DNA of 64,000 nt, taken from NCBI RefSeq assembly GCF_905475345.1, contig NC_066593.1, positions 745,001 through 809,000 on the forward strand, in the 5' to 3' direction. Shown here piece after piece: positions 39,663 to 54,000 of the stretch (the first letter of the stretch is position 1; each line of letters starts with the position of its first letter). The notes beneath the pieces were generated by a model, which saw only the letters and a program-made list of their open reading frames with translations, was not told the DNA's origin and ran no database searches. Source of the stretch: Vespula vulgaris. Lineage: Eukaryota > Arthropoda > Insecta > Hymenoptera > Vespidae. A program made the translations under genes and the position numbers.

Positions 39663-42405
39663 AAGGAACGCCTGCTTCCGGTCCATTAAAAGCAACGGGG
39701 GTCGCACGGATCGTGTGCAGGAGGCTAATTATTCCGAAGACAGTGGTTATCATCCATTCGAACGATTACTTTGAATTTTCTTACGAATTTCTTTTCTATG
39801 TACAATAGTTTAACTTATGTCACAGGTAAAGGATCGTTGACCCTATTCGAAAATAGTTTAACGTATCGATTGTAACTCGAAGAGGCAAGCGACCAAGCAA
39901 GGTAAGAAGGAAGGAAGGAAGTAAGCAAGGAAGCAAGCGATCGATCGATCGATCAGGATTCACCTTTTAATTCGAACTCGACAGGGAGTCCTTAAATGGT
40001 ATACGACACTTGAACACTTCCGGTGCGAATCACCGTTGTATAGATACCAAGACAGTTTATTTACTCTTTCTCTCCCTCTCTTTCTCCAAGCTTCTCTTAC
40101 AATCTCCTCCAAGTAGTGGACGGTAAATCGTTTAAAATGTTGGTAAGTGAGAGAGAAATTGGCACGGCCGAACGGTGGAACTTGCGTTACGTAAAAAGCA
40201 CGTTTAACGATGTTAACCTTGGCACGTATTACTTCGAGCCTAAACGTCGTTTTAACGCGTACGATGAACCGCAAAGATTATCGGTTACTTTCTAATCTAA
40301 CTCGAGCGAATACTCGCGACATTAAGAAAAATATCGATAAAGAGAAATCGGATCAAATCGGGATCGATCTCGAATATCGACGTTTGAATGATCCTCGAAA
40401 AACAGAAGAAAGAAAGAAAAGAAAAACGAAATTTCTATCTGAGACGATACATATTCTCGTCACGAAAATTGATTAATGATTTAGTCGTATCGCGGTTAAC
40501 GTTTTAATTCAATAGCTTTGAATAACGCTGACCCTATTTTCACTTTCATTAAGTCGTTTATTACTCCACTCATCGACCAAATCTAATCCGCAAGTGGAAC
40601 AATGACGTTCTTATTTCGACTTGACTATGTTCGTTGTCTTACGAACAAAGAAGCGAACAAACGGGTTTATTGGTTTACTCGCATAATTCCTAGACGGTGT
40701 TAATATAATTAAAATTATGCGAAAAAGAAGAAAAGAGGGAAAAATGGAAAAGGACAAAAGATAAAGAAAAAAAAAAAAGAAAAAATAGAAAGGGAAAAGA
40801 AACCTACCTGATCTGCGTGTGATACGCAGGGGTGGTGTGTTCAGAATGCGTCGTTAAAAGTTCAGCAGGACTCGCAGCCATGTCGATGGGGTGGCCAATA
40901 GGCGGTGCAATTGGCTCCAACAATAGGACACCAGGTGTAGCGGGCGAAGGTTGTGGACCGAGCAACGACACGCGTACCTTTTCTCTGCCTTCGCTGTTAA
41001 ACAAAAAAATCAAACGATTGAACAAACCTTCAATGTACAAACTAATAAATAAATTAGAAAAAAAAGAACAAGAAAAAAAGAGAAGAAAAAAAGAAAGAAA
41101 ACAATGAAAACGAATAGAGCTAGAGTTCAGTAAAGACTAACGTTCAGGTCCACTCGCAACTAGTCGACGTTGGAAACTTAATGGCGAAAGTACCAACGAT
41201 ACTTCGCTTTAAATTGTCGTAATTTCGTTGTGACGACATTCGTGAGACGAGTCGAGTCCGAGTCATCGTCTCTTCTTGGTCGATCGTAACTACTTAAGCC
41301 TACTACTTAAAGATCCAAGAATATCATTCCTTCGTATGTAACAATTGAGAGAGAGAGAGAGAAAGAGAAAGAGATTTAATCGTTTAAAAGTTCAACAAAA
41401 AGAAAGAAAGGAAAGAAAAAAAATTTTTTTTCTATTTTTTTTTGTATCTTTCTCTACTAGCAATCTTTAGTTGGATCGATACGTAAGATGGAAATAATTT
41501 CTTTTTTTTTTTATTCTTTTTTTAATGAAACAAAATTTGACGAGATATATTTGAAGATGTTAGAAGAATGTTAGAAATTATCTACGACAGACGAATAATT
41601 AATGGAATGCGTGCCAACCAGATTCGTGACTTATCAACGGAGCAAAACGTGTTTGGTCACTCGTGGAAACGTAACTCGACTCTCCTAACAACGCATCATC
41701 TTGCTTATGTAACTTTTCACGGAACGTAATTCGCCGTATTAGTGTTCTATTCTACGTAGATGAGAGAAGACTCCTCGTAAAAAGATTATCTATGTATATC
41801 TTTGAGCGAGGCTGAATATCGTTTGATAAACGCAAAATGGAATAGAAGAGACTCGTCGTCTCTTGCTTTTTGCCTTTCCAACCACTCTCTCTTTCTCTCT
41901 CTTCACCCCTTCGTCTACCTTGTCTTAATAGCACTCACGTGTTGCACGAATGGCATGTTGCCAATGCGTGTAAACCATGCTCGTTCCGCACGACGTATGT
42001 CCGTCTACATCGTAAAATTCAGGGACGCTCGCGATACGCGTTTGTGTTGGTTCGATGGTCCATTGCAAATGGATGCTGTATTTGGAGGTAAAAAAGCTAA
42101 GAAATAGAGAGAGAGAGAGAGAAAATGGTACTAATGGAAAATGAATTCGCATGAATAAAAAGTGTTCTCATTTCGTAGATGGAAGGAAAAGTAAGGAAAT
42201 TTCTTAATTGTTCTAAGATTAACGTGGAGATTAAAAAGTCAGGGTTTAATTTTCCTGGTGCATTTCATTCGAGGGGTGCTGCGTTAAATTTCTAAAAGAA
42301 AATTAAATTCGAGAAGGGTTATCGATGGCTGCAGGGTAAGACCGCGCAAACGATGGCTTTAAAGTTCGAGTGGTTGCTGTTGGCAGCTAGCTAGCTAGTT
42401 GGATA

Positions 42406-42441
<36 letters not shown>

Positions 42442-44294
42442 AGCAGCCAGAAAGCTATCTAGCTAGCTATGGAAAATGATCCCTCGAGAGATCCCTCGTG
42501 AGAAGTAGATGATGATAAGGATGAGGGTGAAGAAGGGGGTAAGTTGGTAAAAAGAGGAGTACGTCGTAGTTCTATCCGCAGGGGATCGCATTTTTAGAGA
42601 TTAAGGAGGGTAAGTGTCGGTAGACCTAAACGGTAGTGCATCGTTGAAGAAAATTTCAAAATTTTCTGTACGACGACAAATATTTTCGACGGAGTGGTTT
42701 TACCTTGACTATCGTTTTAAAGAACGAATCGCTCTTGAGAGACGGGTCACGACCCACTTCATTCGAATTAATTTTTATAACTCGAGATTACAATGCTAGG
42801 AAGGAGATAAGTTGACATTCTCTTTACGCCTACGTACATCTTCGATCATATTAGAGTTGGGTGGTGTAAATGTGATATGTTCTCATGATCTCTCGCTCTT
42901 TAAATATTTAATTCGACCTAATGAAAAACTTTCATTCCCGTATATACGTATATAGAGCTTGAAGAAATAAAAGAGGAAAAAGAAAGAAAAAAGAAAAGAA
43001 AAGAGAGAGAGAGAGAAAGAAAAAAGTATACTACAATAATCGAGAACAGAGAATACACAAACGAACGAGATTGATTATTCGGAATGAACTCGTCCGACGT
43101 GAGCAGTCCCGAACACGCAGTATCATCGTTTATGGAGGATTCGAAGCGTGAGTTTGTTCCTTTTCACGGTGCTCCGTCGTGTCGTGGATATTAAAGTACC
43201 GTTTCGACGTCGTGACGCTCCAACGAACACGTTAACGTCCTATATCCCCTTAGTTGCGATTGTATATTACGGTATATAGAGCGAAGAAAACGAGAAAAAC
43301 GATTCGTCGAGTCCAACGTAGTCGATGATCTCCAGAGTGTACACACATATTCATATATGTATCTAAATACACATATCGCGTCACAATTGTCAGTAACAAG
43401 GATACTCGAGGAAGCAAGTAGGTATCCTTTACCGTGATAATCCTGGATATCAGCCAAAGGAAGAAGAGTGTACTACAACTCGATTTGTAATTTTCTTTTC
43501 TATTTCTTTTCTGTTCTCTAAGAGAGAACACTTTGCGATGAATGAATCTTCCGATCGATGCCTATCGTCCATGGCCGTTGATTTTATCTTTGCTTATCTT
43601 TATCGGGTGTGTTAGAAAGAGAGAGTGAGAGACGGAGAGAGATAGAAAAAAAGAAAGATACCTCCAACGACGACGACAACACAACTATATACGACTACCT
43701 ACTACCGACTTTCGACGAGGATAAATCGATGATACATAAGCCCGTGTTCGAGAAAGATAGCTATCGGATTACGTCACGAAACATCGAATCGACGTCTCGA
43801 AAGGCGATACGCCTTCGATACCATATTATAATAACTTCCCGAGTTTACTTTTATGCCCATTTATCCCTTCGGCAATCTCTCAAAGCCTTCTTCTTTAACC
43901 GTGGTCCGATGGAAGTGAGCATTGACCTGATTTCGTGCCGAGAGAAACCGATCGAAGGTCGGTCTGGACCAAAAAAGGGAAAAGCTTTTCATTTTGTGAA
44001 ACTTTGTAGCTTGTGTTTCTTTTTCTCTCTTTCTTTTTCTCTCTCTCTCTCTCTTTTTCTTGTTTTTTTTTCTTTTTTTATCTTTTCTCATACGATTGCA
44101 CAAGTTTCTACGTTGTGTAATCTTCTTCCCTTTCTCTTTATATATATATATATATATTTTTCTTTTTTCTCTTTCCTTTTCCTTTTTCTTTGTTTTCTCT
44201 TTTTCTTCTACCGACTCGTGAAAGTCGAATAAAAAGAAGTCGAACCCACGGAGGAGTAGTAAAAGTGGTATAGTAGAAGTAATAATGGTAGTAC

Positions 44295-44326
<32 letters not shown>

Positions 44327-45954
44327 ATAGCAGTAGTAGTAGTAGAGTAGTAGTAGTAGTAGTAGTAGAAGCAGAGAGAAAAAGGGAGACCGAAATAAAT
44401 GAGAGGCAAGGTCTGCTTCGAAACCGGTTCCATCGTGCCACGGTCGTTCGTACGCGAGGAATCGATTCTTGCATCGATAATGCACGACTCGCGGCGCAAG
44501 TATTAACAGAAAAGGGAGAGAAGAAAGAGAGAAAAAAGGAAATATATATAGAGAAAGAGAGAGAGAGAGAGAGAAAGAGAGAGTTGCACGAAGAAAAGAA
44601 TTTTCCTTTAAAATATCATTAATTTAAAACGACCTCGTATCCGTTTCCCAATATTTGTACGTGCGTTAAAAATCTATCGTATTATCATCCTAAATCCTCC
44701 CTCCCCCTCACACACACACACACACACACCGGTTTCTCCCCACCCACAATTTTTTTCATCGGTTTTATTTGCGAGTAACAGTGTTATCTCTTAACCTCCG
44801 AAACTCGACTTATCTGCTCGACGTTTGATTCAACACGGACGCGGATCTTTGAATTCGTCACGTTTATTTTCTTCGTACTATTATCCAAGAGAAATTGTTT
44901 TTGACGTTTAAAATTGTCATACCATTTTTCCCTCCCCCCCCACCCCCGTTTAAACTATAACTCGAGTTTTCTCATTATCAATTAAACGCAAGTGGGAAGT
45001 ATTTATTTATCTCTCCTTTCTCGTACAACTGGCAATATCGAATAGCAATAATGTTATTAGTGGAACAGACATTGTACTCTTCGATGAGTTTAACTTCTTA
45101 TCTCGTTCGGAACTCGCAAGAGTTGTTTCGTCTATTGTGATTAATTAACTCGAACTCGTTAATGATAATAATAATATTTGTATGTCGTTTATCGCTCCTT
45201 CTTCTTCTTCTTCTTCTTCCTCGTCTTTGTCTTCGTCTTCTTCTTCTTCTTCTTCTTCGTCTTTTGAAAAATTCTCAAAAAATATTAATAACCGACGTAC
45301 AACAGTTTTACTCTCTTTTAATCTTCGAGACCGATATAATAATTCACGGTTATGTCACGGAACGTATTATCGTCTCTCGTGTTTTTCGCAGCGACTATCG
45401 TTCGAATATACGATACGATACGATACGATACCAACCAACCAACCAACCAACCAACCAACGAACCGACAAACCAACAAATCAACCAACCGGTGTTGAACGC
45501 AACAGTCGTGACTCAGAGACAATCGACTCGTTCGTTTCTCGCATCGAATTGCCAAATCGAGCCGAACGTCCTTCCTATTTTAAAAACTCTGAACGAGGAG
45601 ACGAAGAAGAAGTCGTTCGCTCGAAGCCTTGATTTTCTGTTTTTTTTTTCTTTTTTTCTCTTTTGGAAGAAAATAGAAGAGCGAAAGCATGCTCTTTCAC
45701 CGAGAGTTCCAAAAATACAAAGAGACACGTAAGATCGATTCAATTTTGATCGTACATTTAATTCAGCAATACATATATGCGACGACACTTCGTTTATTCC
45801 AGTTACATTCTCTCGGTTCTTTAACGACGTCTGCTTACGATACATACCTACATACATACATACGTACGTATTTTATATGTATGTACGTATGTCGTTGAAG
45901 AATATTAACATTATCCAATGCGAGCAAACGACTTTTGCATCGTAGTCTGGCGTC

Positions 45955-45995
<41 letters not shown>

Positions 45996-47142
45996 TCCCA
46001 ACACCTACCCAACAAAGCGACGTTCTCGACCTTGAGACCCGTGACATCATCGGGGCTCTCTTCTCTTCTCTTCGCTTCTCTAACGATGTCTCTCTCTCCT
46101 ACGTTCCCTCGTTCCGTTATTTTTCTCCTCGTTATTCCGAACGAGCGATTCGTTTCTTTAACCGCGAGAACACGTTTCTAACGAATTCTCGTTCGGTGGT
46201 GACTTTGACACAAGGGTCTTCTGTACGATTAGTGTCCTCTACTTTGAGAGAGAAAAAAAGAGAGAGAGGGAGAGAGAAAGACAAAAGAAGAAGAAGAAAA
46301 AGAAACAAAAGAGAAAAACGCTTTAAAGAAATCGATTTCGAAGAGGGACGATGAAAACTTGTAAAACGAATTATTGATACTCTTCCATACTTTAATCAAA
46401 TCGTAGAGGATAATTAATTAAAAATTTGATATTTAAATCGAATATACGCGTAACGACATACCTTTATCTTATTTTGAACATCGCATCTCTCGAATCAATT
46501 GGAAAAGAGAATATTTTGCAAACAATAAGATCGATCAGCCTCGGTTGTGTCGTGAGCGATACGTAGGCGCCGTTGCGTCTACACCCTCGACGACAACTCG
46601 CACGCTCGATACGTACGTTTCTAGTGAGATAGAGATAGAGATAGAGAGAATAAGAAAGAGAGAGAAAGAAAAAGAAAGGGAGGGAGAGAGGGAGGAGACC
46701 AAAAAATCTCGGAAATAGAATCGTACGTAGGTAGGGTTGAAAAAAAAGCAAAGCACCTCGAGAAAAATCGAAAACTGGTTTATCAGTTGACCTATCCATA
46801 ATTCTCTACGTTCGTTTTCGTTCTAACCAATGAAAAGCAACGCGGTATGCGGGATGCGTTATAAAACGAGCTCTACCATCGACTTTATTCCGACAAATAA
46901 ATCACAACATCCGTTTACTCTTCCCTCTGTCTCTCTCTCTCTCTCTCTCTGTCTTTCTTTTTCTCTCTTTCTCTCTACCTCCGTCTATACATCTATCTAA
47001 CTCCTACTTCGTAACGACAGCATCTGCACAGCTTCACCGCTTCGACCGAAACTCGAATTGGATCGTGCGCTAATTTCGTAGTTTACGACACAACTTTGAC
47101 GATTTTTTCTCTCCCCCACCCTTTCTCTACCCTCTCCCTCTC

Positions 47143-47190
<48 letters not shown>

Positions 47191-48053
47191 TCTCTCCATC
47201 TTTCATTTTCTTTCTCTCTCTTTTTTTTCTTTCTTTCTTTCTTTCTTTCTTTCTCTCTCTTCTTCTTCCACGGAACACGTTCGTAGAAGAAGATATCCAG
47301 TAAAATTTCTACCCGTGATTATTTTCGGAATAAACGAAGATGAAAAAAAGAGTTTCTTTTTCTCCCTCTTAATGACAGAATTCGAGAGCTTGCAAGTTCG
47401 GTGCCTCTCCATGGATACAGGAGTAAAGGAAAAATACGAATATGGCTGGGAAAGGGGAAGAGGAGCAGGAGGTGGAGGAGGAGGAGGAGGAGGAGGAGGT
47501 GGAGGTGGTGGAGGAGGAATGGGTAGTGTGTCAAGATGGCTGGTATCCATGGTAACGGGTTAGAAACTACGCATCTCTTTCGTGTACTCTCTTTCTCTCA
47601 CCGGCATCTTTCCTCCGTAACTTTCCTCCTCGACTTTATCGATACTTTTTCTTGCAAAAGAATCTAACGAGCTGATAAATACATTTTTATCTAGCGCTTT
47701 TGAACCATTCCGTTCGTAATTAATTATCATCGTGCTATAGTAACATTCTACGTTAAAAAAAAAGAAAAGAAAAGAAGGAACAAGAAAATTAAAAAAAAAA
47801 AAAGAAAGACAGAAAGAGAAAGAAATAGAAATAATTTATTGCACCGATCACAGATACACATCAATTATTCGGTGCCCGACTAATTAATATAATCATTCAA
47901 AATTTTTATTTGAATCATTGGAAATCGATCGATCCATCTTACCTGGAGTATATTAAAGTTCCAGAATACGCAACGAGAAATGTAATTTCAGAGTATCCTC
48001 GCACCGGACGCACACCGGATCGATCCGATTATACTTCCCCGCGTAGAACACAA

Positions 48054-48090
<37 letters not shown>

Positions 48091-51002
48091 TTTACTTTCC
48101 CCCTCTGTCTCTCTTTTTCTCTCTATCCCTACTCGTATTACGGGGTGTTGGATTTAATTCGATTCGTTTAAATCATGTGTCTCGGGTTTCGGTAGTTTTT
48201 CAGTACTTTTTGACTAATTCACTAACCAACGTGTCTTCTTTACCCTCGATGATAGGCGAAACACGTAGAGAGACGATGCACTCGCGTAAATCCACTGTTC
48301 GTGTTTCCTCCTCTACGGCTGCTTCGAGACTCGCGCGCTCTTTTTCCTTTTTATCCTGGGTACGTTCGTAGGCCGATCGAGAGGGAGAACGATGTAGTAG
48401 GGTGTAGCAGGGAAGAAGAAAGGAGAAGTAGCGAAAAGAGGGGAGGAGGAGAAGGGGAGAAGCTTTGGGAGAAAGGGAGGGAGAAAGAACACACCGATCG
48501 TGCGTGTATCTATGTACACGTACACGTACACGTATGTGTACGTGTGTACGAGGGTTACTGTGCGGGTGTAACGAGAGAAAGGAAATGTAAGAGAAAAGAG
48601 GAAAGAAATAGAGAAAGAGAGAGAAAGAGAGAGAGACGTATATCGTCTACCAACACAACGTATATACGATAGGACACACACGCAAACCGATATGAAGGAT
48701 CCGTATAGGACTCGTAGTAGTAACACACTTCTTATAATCGTAGTAGTGGTGAGTAAGCACGAAGTATAGCGGTCACGAGCTCGTGTCTATCTATCTACTA
48801 CGAAAGCTTTACCACGCCTGCGTCTGCTTCGGCTTACGCTCGGCTACTGACCGAAACTTTCCGAAGAACGCTTCCTCGTCCCGCCATCTAACGTGAACGA
48901 GTTCAAACTCTATCGACGAGTGCTCCGTTCACGGCGCTGTTGATAATTTTCGTATCGATATGGAAATGATACGAGCGGTAAATTTGAATCGTTTGTTTGC
49001 AATCGTTAAATATTTTTTTTCGTTAATTTTTTTTAATCGTTGTTTCTTCTTTTTTTTCGTCGGCGATTAAAAGAAAGTTTCATCGTTCGGAAAATCGATG
49101 ACGTGGAAACTTTTCAATACTATTCGATGTTATTTCTTACTTTTGACGAAAGTCTCGAATCAGACCAGACTATCTAACGTTTGCCTAATCGTTCTCGATC
49201 ACTCGCTTACACTCGACGAATCTTTTTATTTTTCTATTCGAACCGTCGACGAAGCAGGAAACTAGTTACGAACGTAGTACCGTTCTAATCAACGTAACGA
49301 GACTAATCGGAACCTACTACGAGTTATTATCGAAACTTCGCTACGCCGGCGCGTCACGCAGCCGCGAGGTGCGTCGCAAAATATCTATATACATATATAC
49401 GTACATATGTGGATGGTGGTTTACAAGGCTTTCCTTTCAGAAGGGGATGACCTTGCAGATGTACTGTAGTTTACGACGATAAATGTATATTGCATATAAC
49501 TGCAATTAAAGTCTAATAATAGTGATAATTTCAAAGTCAGTCAAGTCATTAGAGTAACTTATTCATTTTTCTTCGTGACGGCGAAAACAAAAAACAAAAA
49601 AAAAAAAAAGAAAAGAAAAGAAAGAAAGGAAAAAGAGTAAAAAAGAGATAAAATTTTGTCACCGAAGATCGAGCTATTTCTTGATATCTTTTCGAGAAAA
49701 AATTCTCGACTCAGTTTCTTTCTATCTCACGAGTATACAATTACGGATGCGGCTTGGGAGTTCGCGTTACCTACCACCTCAAAGTCTCCACCTACGTACG
49801 GTTCTCTTAATAGACGGCTACTTATCGCACCGTACGATCATTATCACGTTTGATCCGGTTAAACGACGAGACATCGCGTCGGGAATACGTAATAATATCT
49901 CGTCATCGCTATGAAATGAATTACGGAATCGTTATCGAGAAAAATCGGAAATAGATATACGCGCTTGTATACATATGTATGAGAAATGAATATCGAAAGA
50001 GGATGGAGAAAATAGAAAGGTTTGAGAAAACTGGTTGGGTTAGTGTCGATATGTGAAGTCCGATAATCGAAGCTTCGATTTGAGATATCGTTGGACGAAT
50101 GTGACAGTGACGAAAATACGCGTTCGAGAGAAGGAGAGAGAAGTAAAGATATTGAAAAAATGACTTTCTGCTTGATCTTCAACGTATCTATCGTTCTCTG
50201 CATTCGAGCTCGCGAAATAAGTTGGTCTCGCCGTTTTTACGTGAGAACTCTCTCTCTCTCTCTCTCTTTCCCTATTTTTAAAAAAAGCAATATCCAGGAA
50301 ATTTCCGTTTGCATTATAGGAAACGTTGAAGCGTGTCAGAGATATCGCGAACGTTTTCGCGATCCTAAAAGAAAATTTGTTTTCTTGCTTTTTGCCTTGG
50401 GAAGAAAAAGAAAAGAAAGAAAGAAGAAGAAGAAGAAAAAAAGAAAGAAAGAAAGAAAGAAAAAAGAAAAATCTGTTTGACTTCGATAGAGTTTAACATT
50501 GATACTAGCCTGAGCCTTTGATCAACGTTAACTGTAACGTCTGTATCTCGGATTCCCATCGAAGAAGATCCACCTTGAGAAAGTTGCATCAGACGTTGCC
50601 GGATAACTTCCGGCGAGAGTCTTTGACGAAGGAAACGCGAAAACGAACGCGTCTTTTCTATGTAAATACTCGATGATGGAGAACGTTTCATCGAATAGAA
50701 AAAATAATGTAACGAGTTTCTTTCTTCCCAAAAATTCAAGGCAAAGATTCCGTTAGATTTATATCATTAGTATCATTATCCGTGAAAATGTAATAACGGA
50801 CTATTAATACTATTCGATTGGGATAAAGCTTGAGCAATACGAAATATCGATTTTCATTCGGCGATTAGGAGCGCCGCCCCGAGTGCACGTACTTACGGTT
50901 CGATTGAGGCGAAACGTTATTTCGGTGCTAGGTGCGCCGTTTAATGACGTCATCGAAAACGCACGCGAGCGAGCGAGAGAGCAAGCAAGCAAGTAAGCAA
51001 GC

Positions 51003-51033
<31 letters not shown>

Positions 51034-54000
51034 CAACGAGGCCGAGTAGGCGTAGGCGTATTTTTTTCGGAAAGGTTGGTACAATTAACTTACTCGGTGT
51101 CAGGTACAGGTATCATAGGTGGGGGTAAGCGGCCATTGTGGTCCAAAAAGTGATTGATCTCTGGTTCCTCTTGAACAGGAGTCTCGTAAACAAGAGTCTC
51201 CACCATCGACCCTTTGCTGGAGCCAAAGGACACTCTAAAAAGACATAGAAGAAGAAACGGACGAATAAGATAAAAGTAAACAATTATATGAAAAATTATC
51301 TTTCATACTATTTGATCGATCGAGTTTAATACTTTTTCTTCTTACGTTTTTACTTATCGGTTTAATAAGTCGTATGTTGTTTGCTTTTCTCTGTCTGTCT
51401 GTCTGTCTGTCTGTCTTTTACGAGATGCAGACTCAAACTATTACCTCGGATATACGCAGATCGTAAAAATATTGTTCGTAAACCTCAGTTTCCTATCGTG
51501 TGACAGTCGACGGAGTAAGGGAGTCGGTGACCGCAGGAGCTAGGCGGTCTGATATCAAAATTGAAATTCCATGATCGAAAGATCGGATTACTGGGACTCA
51601 AGTATGATATATATATATATATATATACATACATACACGCGCGTACGTACACGAGGGAAGAACGTTATCGATTCCATCCGAATCTCAATCTTCCTATTGG
51701 AGAAATTTTATTTTAACGATAAATTCTTTATGTTTTTGGAAGTATTAAATAGTCGAAAATAAAAAGACATATATATAGAGGTAACGCGAAATAAAAAAAT
51801 ATATATATATATATAAGCGTGTGTGTGTGTAAGAACCGTATCTATTTATATATATATAAATAGGTAAGGTTCATACGTCGTTCCCAACTTCAACAGTAAA
51901 TCGTAACTGTCTATAACACGAGAATCGATCGGTCGGTCGGTCGGTACGTCTGTTGAAAAAAGATTCAAATGCAATTAAAGTAATCTTATTATTAGTTGAC
52001 CATACATAAACTTTTATTATGCAACCTTGTATCGAACTTTGATCGTAAATTCAAGTTTAAACAACTACGCGAATTAAAGAAAAGTGAGAAAGGATGGAAA
52101 GATATATAAAAAAAAAAGAAGAAAAAAAAAAGAAAAGAAAAGAAAAGGAGGGTAACAAAACTGATAAAAGAAAATAACTTCGTAGGCTCTAATATTTTCT
52201 CAAATATAACCTCGTAATGGTTTTGACGAGCGAAGCGATTATCAATTAGCAAACACTCGAGTAGGATTAGTAAATTCAAAGTACTTGCGCGTATATATTA
52301 TATACACATACATCTGTCTATTTACTTTTACTATGCGATGTTGTTAGAAGAAATGACCAAGCAGTGCTGCCACGTAGCGGTCAATTCGTCAAACTCGATC
52401 GCGGCAATGTGTCAAAGTCACGTGGTCTTGGCTGCACTTCTGGAGGAGAACTGCACGATTGAACGCATATACACATTCGCACGCAACTGTATGCGCGCGT
52501 ACGTATATAGATATACACGTATATATATGCACTTTCTATTTACGTGTAACATGTCAGCGCAACACGCTTGTGTGCTAACTCGATGACGTAACTACGAATC
52601 GCCACGCTTGTTCTAGTCGCGTTCTCGCTTCCCATTGGCGCGGTCACGTTGACATTTCGAATATTTTCTACTTCTAAAAAAAAAAAAAAGAAAAAAGTAC
52701 GAAAAAAAAGAAAAAGATAAAAAATTGCACACTTAAATACATATCTATTTTATAAAGTACACGCGAGTTGGTAAATTTATTCAAACGCTAAAAAAAAAGA
52801 AAAAGAAAGGAAAGAGAAGAGAAAAAATATGATTCGATAAAAAATAGCCGTCGAAACGAACGAGGCCGAACGATTGCGTCACTGAAAACATTTTTTAGTG
52901 ACGCTAAGCGAGCAGGAAAAAGGAGAAAAAGAAAGAAAAAGAAAGAGACTAATTACCCTCGCAAGTAAGACGAGATTCGAGATTCGAGATTCGAGATTAA
53001 AGAGCTAATTTGTTAGATCGTTAGATGTTCCTCCGTGAGATCTCGTAAAACAGACGGAAGTTATGTTCCATCGTTAGACAGTTAGACACTTTTCCCAACC
53101 GCAAAGTATCCTTTCATCGCACAGATCTTTCTCTTCTTCTTTTTTTCTTTTCTTTATTTCTTTCTCTTTCCTCTTCCTCTTCCTCGTCGTCGTCGTCGTC
53201 GTCGTCGTCATTGGACGGACTATAACGAAGAGGAAAAGAGTAAAGAAGAAAAGAAAAGAAAAGAAAGGAGAAGAGAAGAGATGAAAAGAGAAAAAGAGAA
53301 GATAAAGGAATCTCACGTGGCGTGCACCGAATCTCGACTCTGCGATCTACGCCGTTGCGAAGTCGGTTAATTAAATGTTACGCAATCGTCGTTGGCGATG
53401 ATGTTATCGCGTATTACGCCCGGTAACCACCAGTTGGAAGACTTTTTTGACGTTTATTTTTATCGTTTTTTTTTTTCTTCTATTTTTGTTCCTATTTTTC
53501 CTTTTTTCTTTCCTTTTTGCGAACGGTAAACATCGATACCGACGTTCGAGGGAGAAAAAAATAACATATGAAAATAGTTTGGAACATTAGAAATACCAAG
53601 CGTTTCCCTTTAAACTTTATTTTCATATTCGGATCCTTCCCCTTTAACTGGAATATATCTCTTATTGCATAACTCTTATTGGTGTTCTTATCGGTGGTGA
53701 AAAACAAAGGGGAAAAAAAGCGAAAGAAAAAAAAGAAAAAGAAATCAGTAAATTAAAAGCGTTACGAATTCTTTGACGTAGATCGATTAATAATTCCTCG
53801 ACGAATTGACGAAGGAAAACGAAATGTACATATAGATAACGTCGATTGCTATTATCCGAATAAATAAATGCATAATAAAAATATGGTAAAGTCGATGATT
53901 ATTAATTCTCTTTTAATCGTGATAATCAAGAAATTATCCTCGTAGTCGTGGATCGTAACATTCGAGAAGGCGACTCCCGCGAGACGTGGGTGCCTTTGTT

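Larger units (their letters stand above)
29359..40807. other. 11.4 kb intron of the CaaX-protein gene
   Basis: No exon is needed by phase between 40808 and 29358, and I recognise none. Contains microsatellites (29797-29870, 30224-30263, 33678-33749, 34075-34190, 34285-34334, 36343-36415, 38253-38318) and two CG-richer islands near 34.9-35.3 kb and 37.95-38.2 kb that could be internal promoters or enhancers. Confidence 0.55.
40994..51093. other. 10.1 kb intron of the CaaX-protein gene
   Basis: Mostly microsatellites (44277-44371 AGT; 45196-45263 TTC; 45410-45483 mixed; 45955-45993 AAGC; 47145-47186 CT; 47470-47519 GGA) and a CG-richer, promoter-like stretch at about 48.75-49.4 kb. The only exon candidate is 50510-50691, listed separately. 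Confidence 0.5.

Noticed and set aside
43609..44232. 207-codon plus-strand open frame
   Set aside because: It starts in an AGAGAG tract and ends in pyrimidine-run F/L/S repeats, with no recognisable motif or splice support.
43861..44499. 212-codon minus-strand open frame
   Set aside because: Dominated by the (AGT)n repeat (poly-T/Y) and K/R/E low complexity.
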